Made by a program: the position numbers and the translations under genes. This document shows, one piece after another, positions 16,313 to 29,086 of a stretch of 64,000 nt of DNA. The notes under the pieces are model-generated. The model searched no databases. It was not told the DNA's origin and saw only the letters and a list, made by a program, of their open reading frames with translations. The DNA comes from Microbacterium endophyticum. Lineage in GTDB: Bacteria > Actinomycetota > Actinomycetes > Actinomycetales > Microbacteriaceae. Position 1 is the stretch's first letter; each line of letters opens with the position of its first letter. The stretch is from positions 1,984,001 to 2,048,000 of the forward strand of contig NZ_CP049255.1 in assembly GCF_011047135.1 (NCBI RefSeq), written 5' to 3'.

Positions 16313-17232
16313 GAACGGCGGGTCGCGTCGTCATCATCGGAGATGCTCGTATCGAAGAGATCCGAGATGATCTCGGTGCGCGCGAATTCGTCGGCGGAGC
16401 AGCCCTCAACGTCGCGGTCGGGCTTGCTCGTCTCGGATTTCCCACGAGCCTCATCGCTATGGTCGGTGACGATAGCGACGGCGATCACATCCGCAGCTAC
16501 CTCGACGACTACGGGGTTCGTCTGATCGCGACGACTGGCCGCCACGGCACGGTTCGAGTAGCGAGTGTGCGCTCACCGGGACACGAGCCGACCCGCGAAT
16601 TCAACAGAGCGGCAAAGCACCGCGGCATCCAGTTCGGTGCTGTCGAAGCCCACGCGGTGGCCACAGCTGCTCAGACAATCGTGAGTTGTTTTCCTTTCGA
16701 TGATGCTGCCCAGACACGGGCGCTCGCCAAAGCTCTCGAGGGGGCAGAAGGGCACGTGTGCATCGACCCCAACCCGAAAGGTGGGGTATTGCGTGATCGC
16801 GCCGAGTTCATCAGCGGCTTTGAGAGTGTCATCGCGAACGCAAGTCTCGTGAAGCTAGACGATGACGATGCCGCCGTGCTCTATGGCGCGTCGATCGCTG
16901 AACTTCGCGCGCGTCTGGTGCGCATGGGCGTTGACGCGGTGATGACGACGTCGGGCACAGCCGGCGCGATCGTGGGGGCCGGCGGTACCGTCGTGTCCGC
17001 GCCGATCTCAAAGATGCCCGGCCTCATCATCGACACAGTGGGAGCAGGGGATGCCGCACTGTCCTCGGTGATCGCATCATTGCTTTCACACTCGCCGCAA
17101 GACGCGTCACAGTGGCAAGAGGTGCTCGTTACTGCGATGGACGTGGCTGCGGCGACCTGTCGGTTTGAAGGTCCACTATTGCGTTTGCCGTCGGCGCTCT
17201 CAGGATTGGGTGTTGGGCGCTTCGGCAGCTGA
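16309..17232 (+). CDS. PfkB-family carbohydrate kinase
   Basis: A 307-residue ribokinase-like sugar kinase. The sugar-binding GG motif is in FVGGAALNVAVGLARLGFP and the catalytic GAGD in DTVGAGDAALSSVIASLL; CIDPNPKGG is the conserved central strand. The substrate cannot be read; fructose- or ribose-type sugars are typical. The GTG at 16309 gives a GTGA overlap with the FBP gene; the longer upstream extension reads the FBP gene out of frame. No sugar transporter lies nearby. Confidence 0.9.
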   Translation: MRTAGRVVIIGDARIEEIRDDLGAREFVGGAALNVAVGLARLGFPTSLIAMVGDDSDGDHIRSYLDDYGVRLIATTGRHGTVRVASVRSPGHEPTREFNRAAKHRGIQFGAVEAHAVATAAQTIVSCFPFDDAAQTRALAKALEGAEGHVCIDPNPKGGVLRDRAEFISGFESVIANASLVKLDDDDAAVLYGASIAELRARLVRMGVDAVMTTSGTAGAIVGAGGTVVSAPISKMPGLIIDTVGAGDAALSSVIASLLSHSPQDASQWQEVLVTAMDVAAATCRFEGPLLRLPSALSGLGVGRFGS

Positions 17233-17286
17233 ACCCCGTGAAACCGCGGCCCACGGCGTGAGCGCGACGCGCGAGAGCATCTCGAT

Positions 17287-17315
17287 TTCTGCCGAGCGCC
17301 TCGCGATAGTAATAT
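17287..17315 (+). promoter_or_regulatory. Probable tRNA-Tyr promoter
   Basis: TTCTGC (17287-17292), a 17-base spacer and TAATAT (17310-17315) lie 48 bases before the tRNA. This is the only promoter-like pair in the 131-base gap after the kinase gene. Confidence 0.4.
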
Positions 17316-17363
17316 TGGAGATCGCGCCTCCGGTCGACTGCAAAAGCTGGGCGGGTGCGCCTT

Positions 17364-17445
17364 GGCGAGTTACCCAAGTGGCCAAAGGGATCTGACTGTA
17401 AATCAGCCGTCGTAGACTTCGGGGGTTCGAATCCCTCACTCGCCA
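17364..17445 (+). tRNA. tRNA-Tyr (GTA)
   Basis: The acceptor stem GGCGAGT pairs with ACTCGCC; the anticodon loop CTGTAAA gives anticodon GTA. A long variable arm (about 14 bases) is as expected for tyrosine tRNA, and the T-loop is TTCGAAT. No CCA is encoded. An IS481-family element sits 3 bases after the discriminator base, and the last 12 bases of the gene are part of its target duplication. Confidence 0.96.
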
Positions 17446-17448
17446 CGT
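17434..17448 (+). repeat. Left copy of the 15-bp IS target duplication
   Basis: CCTCACTCGCCACGT; 12 of the 15 bases belong to the tRNA-Tyr 3' end. The identical copy is at 18741-18755. Confidence 0.85.
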
Positions 17449-17453
17449 TGTGA

Positions 17454-17489
17454 TGAGTCGCGACATAGGTCTCACCTGAGTCGCGACAT
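17454..17489 (+). repeat. Tandem 13-bp direct repeat in the IS left end
   Basis: TGAGTCGCGACAT occurs at 17454-17466 and again at 17477-17489, a 23-base period. It is a likely pair of transposase-binding sites. Confidence 0.7.
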
Positions 17490-17492
17490 GTG

Positions 17493-18668
17493 TCAGAAAG
17501 AGCCCGGCCATCGGCCGGGCTCTTTCATTTCGTTGCGCCAGTAGGCGCGTTGTGTGTTGATGGTGTTTGTTGCGATGATCTCGGCGGTGTCGAGGTGGAT
17601 GATCGTGACGGTTGTTTCGTCGATGAGCGCGATGATGCGTTTGCCGCGGTGGGCTGTTCCGATGCCGAGGTGGTGCATTCGTCCGGCTCGGCGAAGGCTC
17701 ATTTTGCCGTTGCTGCCGACGTGGTCGTAGCGGATTCTGAAGTGTCCTGCCCGTGGGGCTGTGGGGAGAGCTTTCGGGGATGCACGGTAGGTGGCCTCTG
17801 GTGTTGTTCTGTTGTTGCTTCGGTGGGGGCGCTGCTCGTTGTAGTGGTGTCGGAAGTGGTCGAGCTGGAGTTGTAGCTCATGCAGGGTGGTGGCTGGGGG
17901 TCTGGCTCCGAGCCATCGTTTGAGGGTTTGGTGGAAGCGTTCGATTTTGCCTTGGGTCTGCGGGTGGTTGGGTGTGCCGTTCTTTTGTTTCACTCCGAGT
18001 AGTGCGAGGAGGTATTCGAAGGCGTTGCGCCCGCCGCCGAATCGGGCTGTGTAGACGCGGCCGTTGTCGGTGAGTGTTGAGGCGGGGGTGCCGTGTTCGT
18101 CGGTTGCTGCGAGGAATGTGGTGACGACGTTGTCGCCGGTGACCGGGGTGTGGGCGGTGCAGGACAGGAGGTAGCGGGAGTGGTCGTCGAGCCAGTTCAG
18201 GATTTCGACGTCCTGGCCGTTTGCGAGGCGCCAGTGGGTGAAGTCTGATTGCCAGGTCTCGTTGGGTTGGGCTGCTTCGAAGCGGATGTAGGACGATTTC
18301 GGTCGTTTGCGGGGTTCGGGAGTGATCAACCCGGCGGTGTGCAGGATGCGTCTGATCGTGGATGTCGATGGCGGTGTGTGTTGCTCGTGTTCGAGGTGCC
18401 AGGCGATCGTGACAGGGCCGGCATCGAGTCCTTGGGTTGTGAGTTCCGCCCGAAGGGTGATGATCCGGGCGCGAACTTGTTCCGGTGTGGCGGACGCGTT
18501 CGTCTTCGGTCGCCGTGAGCGTGGCTCGACCGCGTCCAGTCCACCGTCACGGTAACGAGCGAGTAGCCGATGCAAATGTCGACGGGAGATCCCGTACTCG
18601 ATCGCCGCGTCGGTGACGGTGAGCTGGCCCGCGATGATCTTCAAAACAACAACCCGATGCTTCGACAT
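17493..18668 (-). CDS. IS481-family transposase
   Basis: A 391-residue DDE transposase. An N-terminal helix-turn-helix is visible (IIAGQLTVTDAAIEYGIS then HLHRLLARYRDGGL). The rve integrase core shows the catalytic acidic residues in WQSDFTHW, LTDNGRVY and KIERFHQTLKRWL (the DDE triad). The C-terminus has a beta-rich domain (GKMSLRRAGRMHHLGIG). No frameshift is seen, so it may be active. The last codons form one arm of a strong hairpin, so coding and termination signals overlap. Confidence 0.93.
   Translation of the reverse strand: MSKHRVVVLKIIAGQLTVTDAAIEYGISRRHLHRLLARYRDGGLDAVEPRSRRPKTNASATPEQVRARIITLRAELTTQGLDAGPVTIAWHLEHEQHTPPSTSTIRRILHTAGLITPEPRKRPKSSYIRFEAAQPNETWQSDFTHWRLANGQDVEILNWLDDHSRYLLSCTAHTPVTGDNVVTTFLAATDEHGTPASTLTDNGRVYTARFGGGRNAFEYLLALLGVKQKNGTPNHPQTQGKIERFHQTLKRWLGARPPATTLHELQLQLDHFRHHYNEQRPHRSNNRTTPEATYRASPKALPTAPRAGHFRIRYDHVGSNGKMSLRRAGRMHHLGIGTAHRGKRIIALIDETTVTIIHLDTAEIIATNTINTQRAYWRNEMKEPGRWPGSF
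17496..17526. terminator. Hairpin at the transposase stop codon
   Basis: GAAAGAGCCCGGCC, loop ATC, GGCCGGGCTCTTTC: a perfect 14-bp stem formed by the last transposase codons. No T-run follows the stem on the minus strand. On the plus strand it could end transcription coming out of tRNA-Tyr and so protect the element. Confidence 0.65.
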
Positions 18669-18740
18669 ACATCGGACTGTGACGCATGACGCGACTCACC
18701 AAGGACCTATCACCTGTGACCTATGTCGTGAACCCAGACA

Positions 18741-18755
18741 CCTCACTCGCCACGT
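18741..18755 (+). repeat. Right copy of the 15-bp IS target duplication
   Basis: CCTCACTCGCCACGT, identical to 17434-17448. It reproduces the last 12 bases of tRNA-Tyr as an orphan 3' fragment. The match continues by chance for 5 more bases (TGTGA) because the IS tip resembles the original flank. Confidence 0.85.
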
Positions 18756-18762
18756 TGTGAAG

Positions 18763-18790
18763 AAAAGGCCCCGCATTGCGGGGCCTTTTT
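18763..18790 (+). terminator. Original tRNA-Tyr terminator, now displaced
   Basis: AAAAGGCCCCGC, loop ATT, GCGGGGCCTTTT plus one more T: a 12-bp stem with a T-run. Without the IS it would begin about 17 bases after the tRNA gene; it is now about 1.3 kb away. Confidence 0.8.
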
Positions 18791-18927
18791 CGCGTTCCGG
18801 ATGCGCTCGCCGTCTGAGACGTGTGGAGTATTCCGAGATATTCACAGAAGCACTGTGGCGTGCACAGCTCTCGGTGCCACGTGACAGGATGGGCGAGCGA
18901 GTTCAGGCTCGCCGAAGGGAGCTCGTC

Positions 18928-19878
18928 ATGACCACGCCAGAACCTCAACCGTCCGCTGATAATGCGTCCGATTCACCGCTTTTGCGAGTGGCGATTTGGG
19001 TCGCGATCGGTGCGCTCATCGCCGCAGCACTTGTCTGTGTCGTGTGGGTACTCGTGGGGGAGTCGAACGGCCTCGTTGGCCGAGCTTTCCTGACGATTGT
19101 GCTTCTCACGGGTTTCGCAGGGATCGCAATTTTGGAAGTGCACCTGGCGGAGCGTCGGCCCCTTTGGTTCTCGTTGTTGAGTATGGGGAGCTGGATTCTC
19201 GCTCTTCTCATCGGTGCATTCCTCACCTGGATGCCGGAGAGTTCCTACTTCTTCGGGTCGAGCTCGTTGCGCGTCTTCTCGTTCTTCCTGATCGTGCTGA
19301 TCTTGCAACTCGCGTTGCTGCACATTCGCCTCTATAGCCGCGCGTACCAGCGATACCGCATGACGTTCACGACAGTGATCAGCTACATCACGATGGGCCT
19401 TGTCGCGGTTCTCGCCGTCTTGTTGGTCTTGCCGCTGATGCTGAGCGAGTGGGTCGATTTCCACAGTCTTTACTGGCGGATCGTCGTGGCAGTTGCAATT
19501 CTCGGGGCAGTGGGTACGGCTCTCGTTCCACTGGTCAACGTACTGTTTGCGCCGAAGAAGCCAAAGCATCCGGCGGCTCCCTTCGGGGGAGCATCGCCCT
19601 CATGGACGCATGCTGCAGCACAGGCCACGCAGCACGCAGCGCCGACACAGTCATGGCCGACATATGTCGATGGATTCACGCCACTGCCCGTCATGGTGGA
19701 TGGCACGCCTGACTGGAACGCTTATTACACGGGATATCCGAGTCCTGGAGCGATCGATCCTCGGGTGGAAACATGGGTTCCGCCAAAGGATGATGCCCCG
19801 GCCACAGGAGCAGCGCCAGAAAGCCGCGCGGGATACGAAGGATTTCCGCCGCCGCCGCCGCTTCCGCCTCGCGACTAG
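18928..19878 (+). CDS. Hypothetical multi-pass membrane protein with proline-rich tail
   Basis: A 316-residue protein that I do not recognise. A short polar N-terminus is followed by about six hydrophobic helices between residues 20 and 210 (for example VAIWVAIGALIAAALVCVVW and VISYITMGLVAVLAVLLVLP). After a basic KKPKHP turn comes a 100-residue cytoplasmic tail rich in Pro, Ala and Gly, ending FPPPPPLPPRD. The ATG at 18928 has a ribosome site (AAGGGA) 7 bases upstream; longer in-frame starts reach into the terminator. It sits alone between tRNA-Tyr and an inositol-monophosphatase gene, with no operon partner. Confidence 0.75.
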   Translation: MTTPEPQPSADNASDSPLLRVAIWVAIGALIAAALVCVVWVLVGESNGLVGRAFLTIVLLTGFAGIAILEVHLAERRPLWFSLLSMGSWILALLIGAFLTWMPESSYFFGSSSLRVFSFFLIVLILQLALLHIRLYSRAYQRYRMTFTTVISYITMGLVAVLAVLLVLPLMLSEWVDFHSLYWRIVVAVAILGAVGTALVPLVNVLFAPKKPKHPAAPFGGASPSWTHAAAQATQHAAPTQSWPTYVDGFTPLPVMVDGTPDWNAYYTGYPSPGAIDPRVETWVPPKDDAPATGAAPESRAGYEGFPPPPPLPPRD

Positions 19879-19913
19879 TTGCGGCTGGGTCGAGTGTGTC
19901 GCAGGCGCGCGAG

Positions 19914-19919
19914 TAGCGT
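19914..19919 (+). promoter_or_regulatory. -10 element of the inositol-monophosphatase-like gene (leaderless)
   Basis: TAGCGT, 7 bases before the GTG at 19927. Confidence 0.45.
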
Positions 19920-19926
19920 GGGGAGC

Positions 19927-20718
19927 GTGAACGTGAGTGAACTACTTCCCATGGCCGTCGGCATCGCGCGAGAAGCGGGAGCGCTCGCGGCGCGGCGCCG
20001 CAGTCAGGGCGTTGCGATTGCCGCCACCAAATCGGCGGTCGCCGACATCGTGACGGAAGCGGACCGTGAGGTCGAAAGTCTCATTCGCGACCGCTTGAAA
20101 GCGCAGCGGCCCAACGATGGATTCCTCGGCGAGGAGTCCGGCTCGGCGGGTGAAACCACAGGTCTCACGTGGGTAGTCGACCCGATCGACGGCACGGTGA
20201 ACTACGCCTACGGCATCCCCTCGTACGCAGTGAGCATCGCCGCGGTTTCAGGATCGTCCAATCCCGAAACCTGGGTGAACGAAATCGGAGTCGTTTTCAA
20301 CCCGATGTCTGGCGAATTGTTCCACGCCACACGCGGAGGAGGCGCGTGGTTGGGCGAGACTCGTTTGCAGATGAGCCCCGAGCCAACTGAAGCGGGCGCA
20401 CTACTTGCCACGGGCTTCGGATATGACCCGGCCACCCATGCGGCAGCGCTTGCTCTTCTGGCACGGGTGATGCCGCTGGCGCGAGACATCCGCCGCATTG
20501 GAGCTGCCTCTCTCGACCTTGCTTTTGTCGCGGCGGGACGGCTAGATGCGTATTACGAGCGCGGTCTGCACCCGTGGGATCACGCGGCGGGCGCACTTTT
20601 GGTGTCGGAGGCAGGTGGTCGTGTGGGCGGTGCGCCCAGTGGTCGGCCGGGGCGCGACATGACAATTGCCGCGGGGAGTGCGTTCTACGATCGCCTCGCG
20701 GCTGCAATCGAAAGTTGA
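19927..20718 (+). CDS. Inositol monophosphatase family phosphatase
   Basis: A 263-residue Mg-dependent phosphatase. The metal-binding motif is VVDPIDGTVNYAYGIP and the second motif is HPWDHAAGALLVSEAGG; GEESG supplies the first metal ligand. Family members dephosphorylate inositol-1-phosphate, histidinol phosphate, PAP or fructose-1,6-bisphosphate; this length and the lack of context do not separate them. In inositol-lipid-making actinobacteria a role in phosphatidylinositol supply is plausible. The GTG at 19927 follows a TAGCGT hexamer; a second GTG six bases later is possible. Confidence 0.88.
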   Translation: MNVSELLPMAVGIAREAGALAARRRSQGVAIAATKSAVADIVTEADREVESLIRDRLKAQRPNDGFLGEESGSAGETTGLTWVVDPIDGTVNYAYGIPSYAVSIAAVSGSSNPETWVNEIGVVFNPMSGELFHATRGGGAWLGETRLQMSPEPTEAGALLATGFGYDPATHAAALALLARVMPLARDIRRIGAASLDLAFVAAGRLDAYYERGLHPWDHAAGALLVSEAGGRVGGAPSGRPGRDMTIAAGSAFYDRLAAAIES

Positions 20719-20881
20719 CGCCCTACATGGCATTCTCAGACTGAAGACGCTATCGTTTACCAAGTCGTTATCTTTCGAGCGAGCCTTGACGCCCGTTGCG
20801 GAAGATGAGTAATGACCAAGATCTTTGTTCCGAACGTTTAACCGTCGTGCCCGACGACGAGACCCGAGAGCCTACTGCCCG

Positions 20882-22108
20882 TTGACTTCTGATCTTCCCT
20901 TGAGCGCCTCCGCTCGCACACGTCGTTCCGCCCGTGTTTCTCAGACTGATGCTGAGTTGCACGTAGCGAGTGAACGCGGTGAGATCTCGTCTTCGTCTGA
21001 TTCTGCGCCCTCCCTAGAGATCGCGCAGTCAGGGTTGACAAGGCGGCAGTTGCGCGCTATGCAAATCAATTCGTCGGTGCAGGTTCCGACGGTTGTCGCG
21101 GTATCTGTCGCAGACGAGGGTTTGACCAGCAATACCGTTACGGAAGCCGATCCGGAGTGGCTGGCGGTACCGCTCACGCCCAATGTCGATAGGGCCGAGT
21201 CTTCGAGTGCGTCGGTCGCAGATGACTCCGAGGTTGACGAGTTCGCCGCTGCTGCGAAGCTTTTTTCGTTCACGGGAGAGCTTCCCATCCAGGTCGCGGC
21301 AGCTGCGATGGCCACTGATGCACGCTCAGATGGCGATCCGCAAACGTCGGTCCGCCGAGGCTGGGGGCGGTTCCGCGGAACCGCAGTAAAGCGCGCCACG
21401 ACGACGTCGCTCTCGATCAGTATCGTCGGCGTCGTCGGACTTCTCGCTGTGGGCATGACAACACCAGCGCAGGCATTGAGCGCTGCGTCGGCGAGCTCGA
21501 GCACGACGAGTCTTGTGGCAGGCGGTGATGTCCTCGGTGAGAGCGGCGAGATCCAGGCTTATGTCGCGCCCGCGGATGTTGAGAACGCGGCGATCAGTCG
21601 CTCGGATTACTCGACGGGAAGTATCGCCGCAACCGCCGCGGAACTCGGCATCACTCAGCCGACAGACTTCTACGTGAATGATCCGGATGCGGCAATTCAA
21701 TGGCCGTTCGCTGTCGGTGTCTCAATCAGCTACGGCTTTGGGATGCGCAGCGGTGGATTCCACGAGGGCGCTGACTTCGTCCCAGGCGCTGGAGCGCACG
21801 TTCAGGCGATTGCGGCCGGCACCGTGCGCATCGCGACGGAGAGCGGTGGCGCATACGGTGTCACAGTCGTCATTGATCATGAGATTGATGGACAGCTTGT
21901 TTCGACGCGCTACGGACACATGCAGTACGGTTCGCTGCAAGTGAGCGTTGGTGACGTAGTCGAAGCTGGCCAGTTCATCGGGCAGACCGGCAACACCGGA
22001 CACTCGTTCGGCGCGCACACGCACGTTGAGGTGCTGATGAACGGTGTTACTCCCATCGACCCGATTGCGTGGCTAGAAGCCAATGCCGGACGTGACAGCC
22101 TCGGCTGA
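20882..22108 (+). CDS. M23 family (LytM) metallopeptidase with long N-terminal tail
   Basis: A 408-residue cell-wall peptidase. The C-terminal LytM domain (about residues 280-400) has the zinc ligands in GGFHEGADFV and HTHVEVLMNG and the typical GNTGHSFGAHTH stretch; members cut peptidoglycan cross-bridges. A single hydrophobic segment (SISIVGVVGLLAVGM, near residue 180) precedes it, ending like a signal cleavage site (TPAQALSA). The preceding 170 residues are Ser/Thr/Asp-rich and probably disordered, with TRRSARVSQ and LTRRQLRAMQ motifs common in Microbacteriaceae secreted peptidases. The start is uncertain: TTG at 20882 is preferred; TTG at 20825 is in frame. Confidence 0.85.
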   Translation: MTSDLPLSASARTRRSARVSQTDAELHVASERGEISSSSDSAPSLEIAQSGLTRRQLRAMQINSSVQVPTVVAVSVADEGLTSNTVTEADPEWLAVPLTPNVDRAESSSASVADDSEVDEFAAAAKLFSFTGELPIQVAAAAMATDARSDGDPQTSVRRGWGRFRGTAVKRATTTSLSISIVGVVGLLAVGMTTPAQALSAASASSSTTSLVAGGDVLGESGEIQAYVAPADVENAAISRSDYSTGSIAATAAELGITQPTDFYVNDPDAAIQWPFAVGVSISYGFGMRSGGFHEGADFVPGAGAHVQAIAAGTVRIATESGGAYGVTVVIDHEIDGQLVSTRYGHMQYGSLQVSVGDVVEAGQFIGQTGNTGHSFGAHTHVEVLMNGVTPIDPIAWLEANAGRDSLG

Positions 22109-22180
22109 TCTTCGTCCTCGATTCAGCGAGTTGCCGTTGCTCTGGTATTCTCTTTGAGTTGCCCGGAGAGATCCGGGAAT

Positions 22181-22252
<72 letters not shown>

Positions 22253-22284
22253 CGCATCATCTTCTTTCACGGTGGATGCAGTGC

Positions 22285-22358
22285 GGCAGGGTAGCTCAGT
22301 TGGTGAGAGCGCACGACTCATAATCGTGAGGTCGAGAGTTCGAATCTCTCTCCTGCTA
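22285..22358 (+). tRNA. tRNA-Met (CAT), elongator type
   Basis: 74 bases; the acceptor GGCAGGG pairs with TCCTGCT (G-U pairs at the ends), the anticodon loop is CTCATAA, and the T-loop is TTCGAAT. The paired first acceptor base and the lack of three G-C pairs in the anticodon stem point to elongator rather than initiator tRNA. Confidence 0.94.
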
Positions 22359-22409
22359 CCGAAGTGGTAATAGTCGAGACGGCATATCGAAATCGGTGTT
22401 TCTTCTCAC

Positions 22410-22443
22410 AAAAAGCGTTGATGTTTTGCATCAACGCTTTTTT
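22410..22443 (+). terminator. Terminator of the tRNA-Thr/tRNA-Met unit
   Basis: An AGCGTTGATG stem, loop TTTTG, CATCAACGCT, preceded by an A-run and followed by six T's. The A- and T-runs extend the stem to about 14 bp. A classical intrinsic terminator. Confidence 0.88.
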
Positions 22444-22590
22444 CGTGCCTGATTGGCTTGAGCTCCGGTCATTAGGCAGGTTATGTGCTCTAGTCGACAA
22501 TTTGTGCGTGCTGTCTCTTCGTCGATGCCCTCACTTGATTCACTGAACGCGGCGCGCTCCTCGAATGGAGAAGAGCGAGCCTGACGACAG

Positions 22591-23238
22591 ATGGAGATGA
22601 GTACAGCTATGGCGCGCGATACGAAGACAACCTGGCTCGAATTCTCCAGGAAGCAAGAAACGCTGGCGCAGCTCATCGTCTTCACGCTGCTCAATATCGG
22701 CATGACGGTGCTGCAGCTGATTTTGATGCCTTTGATCAAATGGTTGTTCGGCATGACCGAACTCGTCAGCATGGGATTCCAGGCGTTTCCCGTGGGCACT
22801 GATGGCTATTACATATTCGACTACGCAGCCGGGTCCTTGCCTGATGGCGGTGGGGGATTGGCCTACTTTCTTGCGGTGCAGATCACCCTTGCTATCGCTC
22901 AAGTGTTGAACTTCTTCGCGCAGCGCAACATCACTTTCAAATCGAACAGCAATCCGTGGTGGGCGGCGCTCTGGTACGCGCTGGCCTACGTGGTCATCAC
23001 CTTCGGGGCGGCAGCACTCCAAGGCTTCTACAAAGCTCCGATCTATGAGTTGTTGATCTCCACCCGGGGGATGGGGGATGCCGGCGAAGCAAGCGCCGAC
23101 GTCGTCACGATGCTGATCAACGCGCTGATCTCGGCAGCGGTGTTCTTCCCGATCTTCAAGATCATCTTTCGACGCGAGGATGATGCCGTCGACACGCCCG
23201 AACTGACGGCATCAAACGACCTCGTTTCGTCTCGATAA
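22591..23238 (+). CDS. GtrA-like small integral membrane protein
   Basis: A 215-residue protein with four hydrophobic segments: LIVFTLLNIGMTVLQLILMP, a segment around residues 85-105, WWAALWYALAYVVITFGAA and MLINALISAAVFFPIFKIIF. The motif NFFAQRNITFKSN after the second helix is like the N-F-x3-R-x3-F pattern of the GtrA family, members of which move lipid-linked sugars or affect wall polymers. The family match is by pattern only. Three in-frame ATGs (22591, 22597, 22609) compete and none has a clear ribosome site. The gene stands alone between tRNA genes and the rRNA promoters. Confidence 0.7.
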   Translation: MEMSTAMARDTKTTWLEFSRKQETLAQLIVFTLLNIGMTVLQLILMPLIKWLFGMTELVSMGFQAFPVGTDGYYIFDYAAGSLPDGGGGLAYFLAVQITLAIAQVLNFFAQRNITFKSNSNPWWAALWYALAYVVITFGAAALQGFYKAPIYELLISTRGMGDAGEASADVVTMLINALISAAVFFPIFKIIFRREDDAVDTPELTASNDLVSSR

Positions 23239-23303
23239 GCCGCATGATTACGGGGAAGTAGTGTGCTGGCTGCAGTCGTGATTGTTCCCGATGCTGGTGT
23301 GGT

Positions 23304-23332
23304 TTGAAGTTGGGTCAGGGATGGGTTAAGCT
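23304..23332 (+). promoter_or_regulatory. Candidate rRNA promoter P1
   Basis: TTGAAG (23304-23309), a 17-base spacer, TAAGCT (23327-23332). It lies about 390 bases before the 16S gene. Confidence 0.5.
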
Positions 23333-23414
23333 ATTCAAGTTGCCCCGGTGATGAGCTGAAAAGCCGGTCACGGAGCATCAAATCTTCCTCTTAAAAGCGC
23401 TGATACGTCATGCT

Positions 23415-23441
23415 CTTTTTCCAGATTTCATCTGAAAAAAG
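23415..23441 (+). repeat. AT-rich hairpin just upstream of P2
   Basis: An 11-bp stem with one mismatch (CTTTTT/AAAAAG outer part, CAGAT/ATCTG inner part). It ends 5 bases before the P2 -35 box and could act as an UP-like element or as a pause between P1 and P2. Confidence 0.45.
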
Positions 23442-23446
23442 CCAGC

Positions 23447-23474
23447 TTGACAAGCGCCGGAAAGAGAATAAGAT
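23447..23474 (+). promoter_or_regulatory. Candidate rRNA promoter P2
   Basis: TTGACA (23447-23452, perfect -35), a 16-base spacer, TAAGAT (23469-23474). It is the strongest promoter-like pair in the window. Confidence 0.7.
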
Positions 23475-23715
23475 AGAGAAGTTGCCCTGCGTGGAAGGCC
23501 GAGAGGCTGGAAAGTGGGAGCATCCGATCCTTGAGAACTCAACAGCGTGCACTTGTCAAATGCCAAATAACCTCTATCTCGTTTCGGCGAGATGAGATTC
23601 CTTTGGATCAAAAATCCAGTCTTCGGGCTGGTAACGGATTGTCAGTAATGACATCCTTTTGGTCAGTTCAAACTCGCTGCTTCGACCTTTTTCCGGTTGT
23701 TGTATGCAATTTTCT
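23475..23715 (+). other. 16S leader with conserved antitermination/processing elements
   Basis: This non-coding stretch holds TTGAGAACTCAACAGCGTGC (23531-23550), the conserved actinobacterial rRNA leader element. TGGAAGGCC (23492-23500) is complementary to GGCCTTCCA (25264-25272) in the spacer, so both could form part of the long-range stem that releases 16S RNA. The part upstream of the promoters (23239-23303) shows nothing recognisable. Confidence 0.6.
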
Positions 23716-28747
<5,032 letters not shown>

Positions 28748-28891
28748 CATAACCTCTTTGAAGGTGTGCGCGTCCACTGAGTGGTTCTCGATGTACGGTC
28801 GAGAACCGCATGAACAACACACATATGCTGTGTTGTGCCTGCATGAAAGTTGCAGGAACTCATGCTTTTGAACGATTGAAACATCAATAGT

Positions 28892-29011
28892 GTTTCGGCG
28901 GCCATAGCGAGAGGGAAACGCCCGGTCACATTCCGAACCCGGAAGCTAAGCCTCTCAGCGCCGATGGTACTGCAGGGGGGACCCTGTGGGAGAGTAGGAC
29001 ACCGCCGGACT
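28892..29011 (+). rRNA. rrf: 5S ribosomal RNA
   Basis: About 120 bases; GTTTCGGCGGCCATAGCG at the 5' end pairs with ACCGCCGGAC at the 3' end. CCGAACCCGGAAGCTAAG is the conserved loop region. It lies 144 bases after 23S. Confidence 0.95.
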
Positions 29012-29020
29012 TCTTTTAAG

Positions 29021-29052
29021 AAAAGGGCCACCCAACGCTGGGTGGCCCTTTT
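29021..29052 (+). terminator. rRNA operon terminator
   Basis: AAAAGGGCCACCCA, loop ACGC, TGGGTGGCCCTTTT: a perfect 14-bp stem ending in T's, 10 bases after 5S. Confidence 0.9.
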
Positions 29053-29086
29053 CGCATTTACGCAGTAACTTTTGCAAGGAGTAACA

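Larger units (their letters stand above)
17449..18740 (-). mobile_element. IS481-family insertion sequence, 1292 bp
   Basis: One intact transposase gene is enclosed by imperfect terminal inverted repeats (17449-17479 and 18710-18740, 22 of 31 positions equal). Both ends start TGT, typical of the IS481 family, and share the 11-base core CGACATAGGTC exactly 12 bases from each tip. A second, inner block GAGTCGCGACAT (17478-17489) has a counterpart GAGTCGCGTCAT inside the right end, giving two recognition blocks per end. A perfect 15-bp target duplication flanks the element, so the insertion appears recent or conserved. It separates tRNA-Tyr from the terminator at 18763. Confidence 0.9.

Noticed and set aside
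17434..18760. Reading the flanking repeats as phage-type attachment sites of an integrated element.
   Set aside because: The enclosed gene is an IS481 DDE transposase with terminal inverted repeats, not a tyrosine or serine integrase; a 15-bp target duplication explains the repeats.
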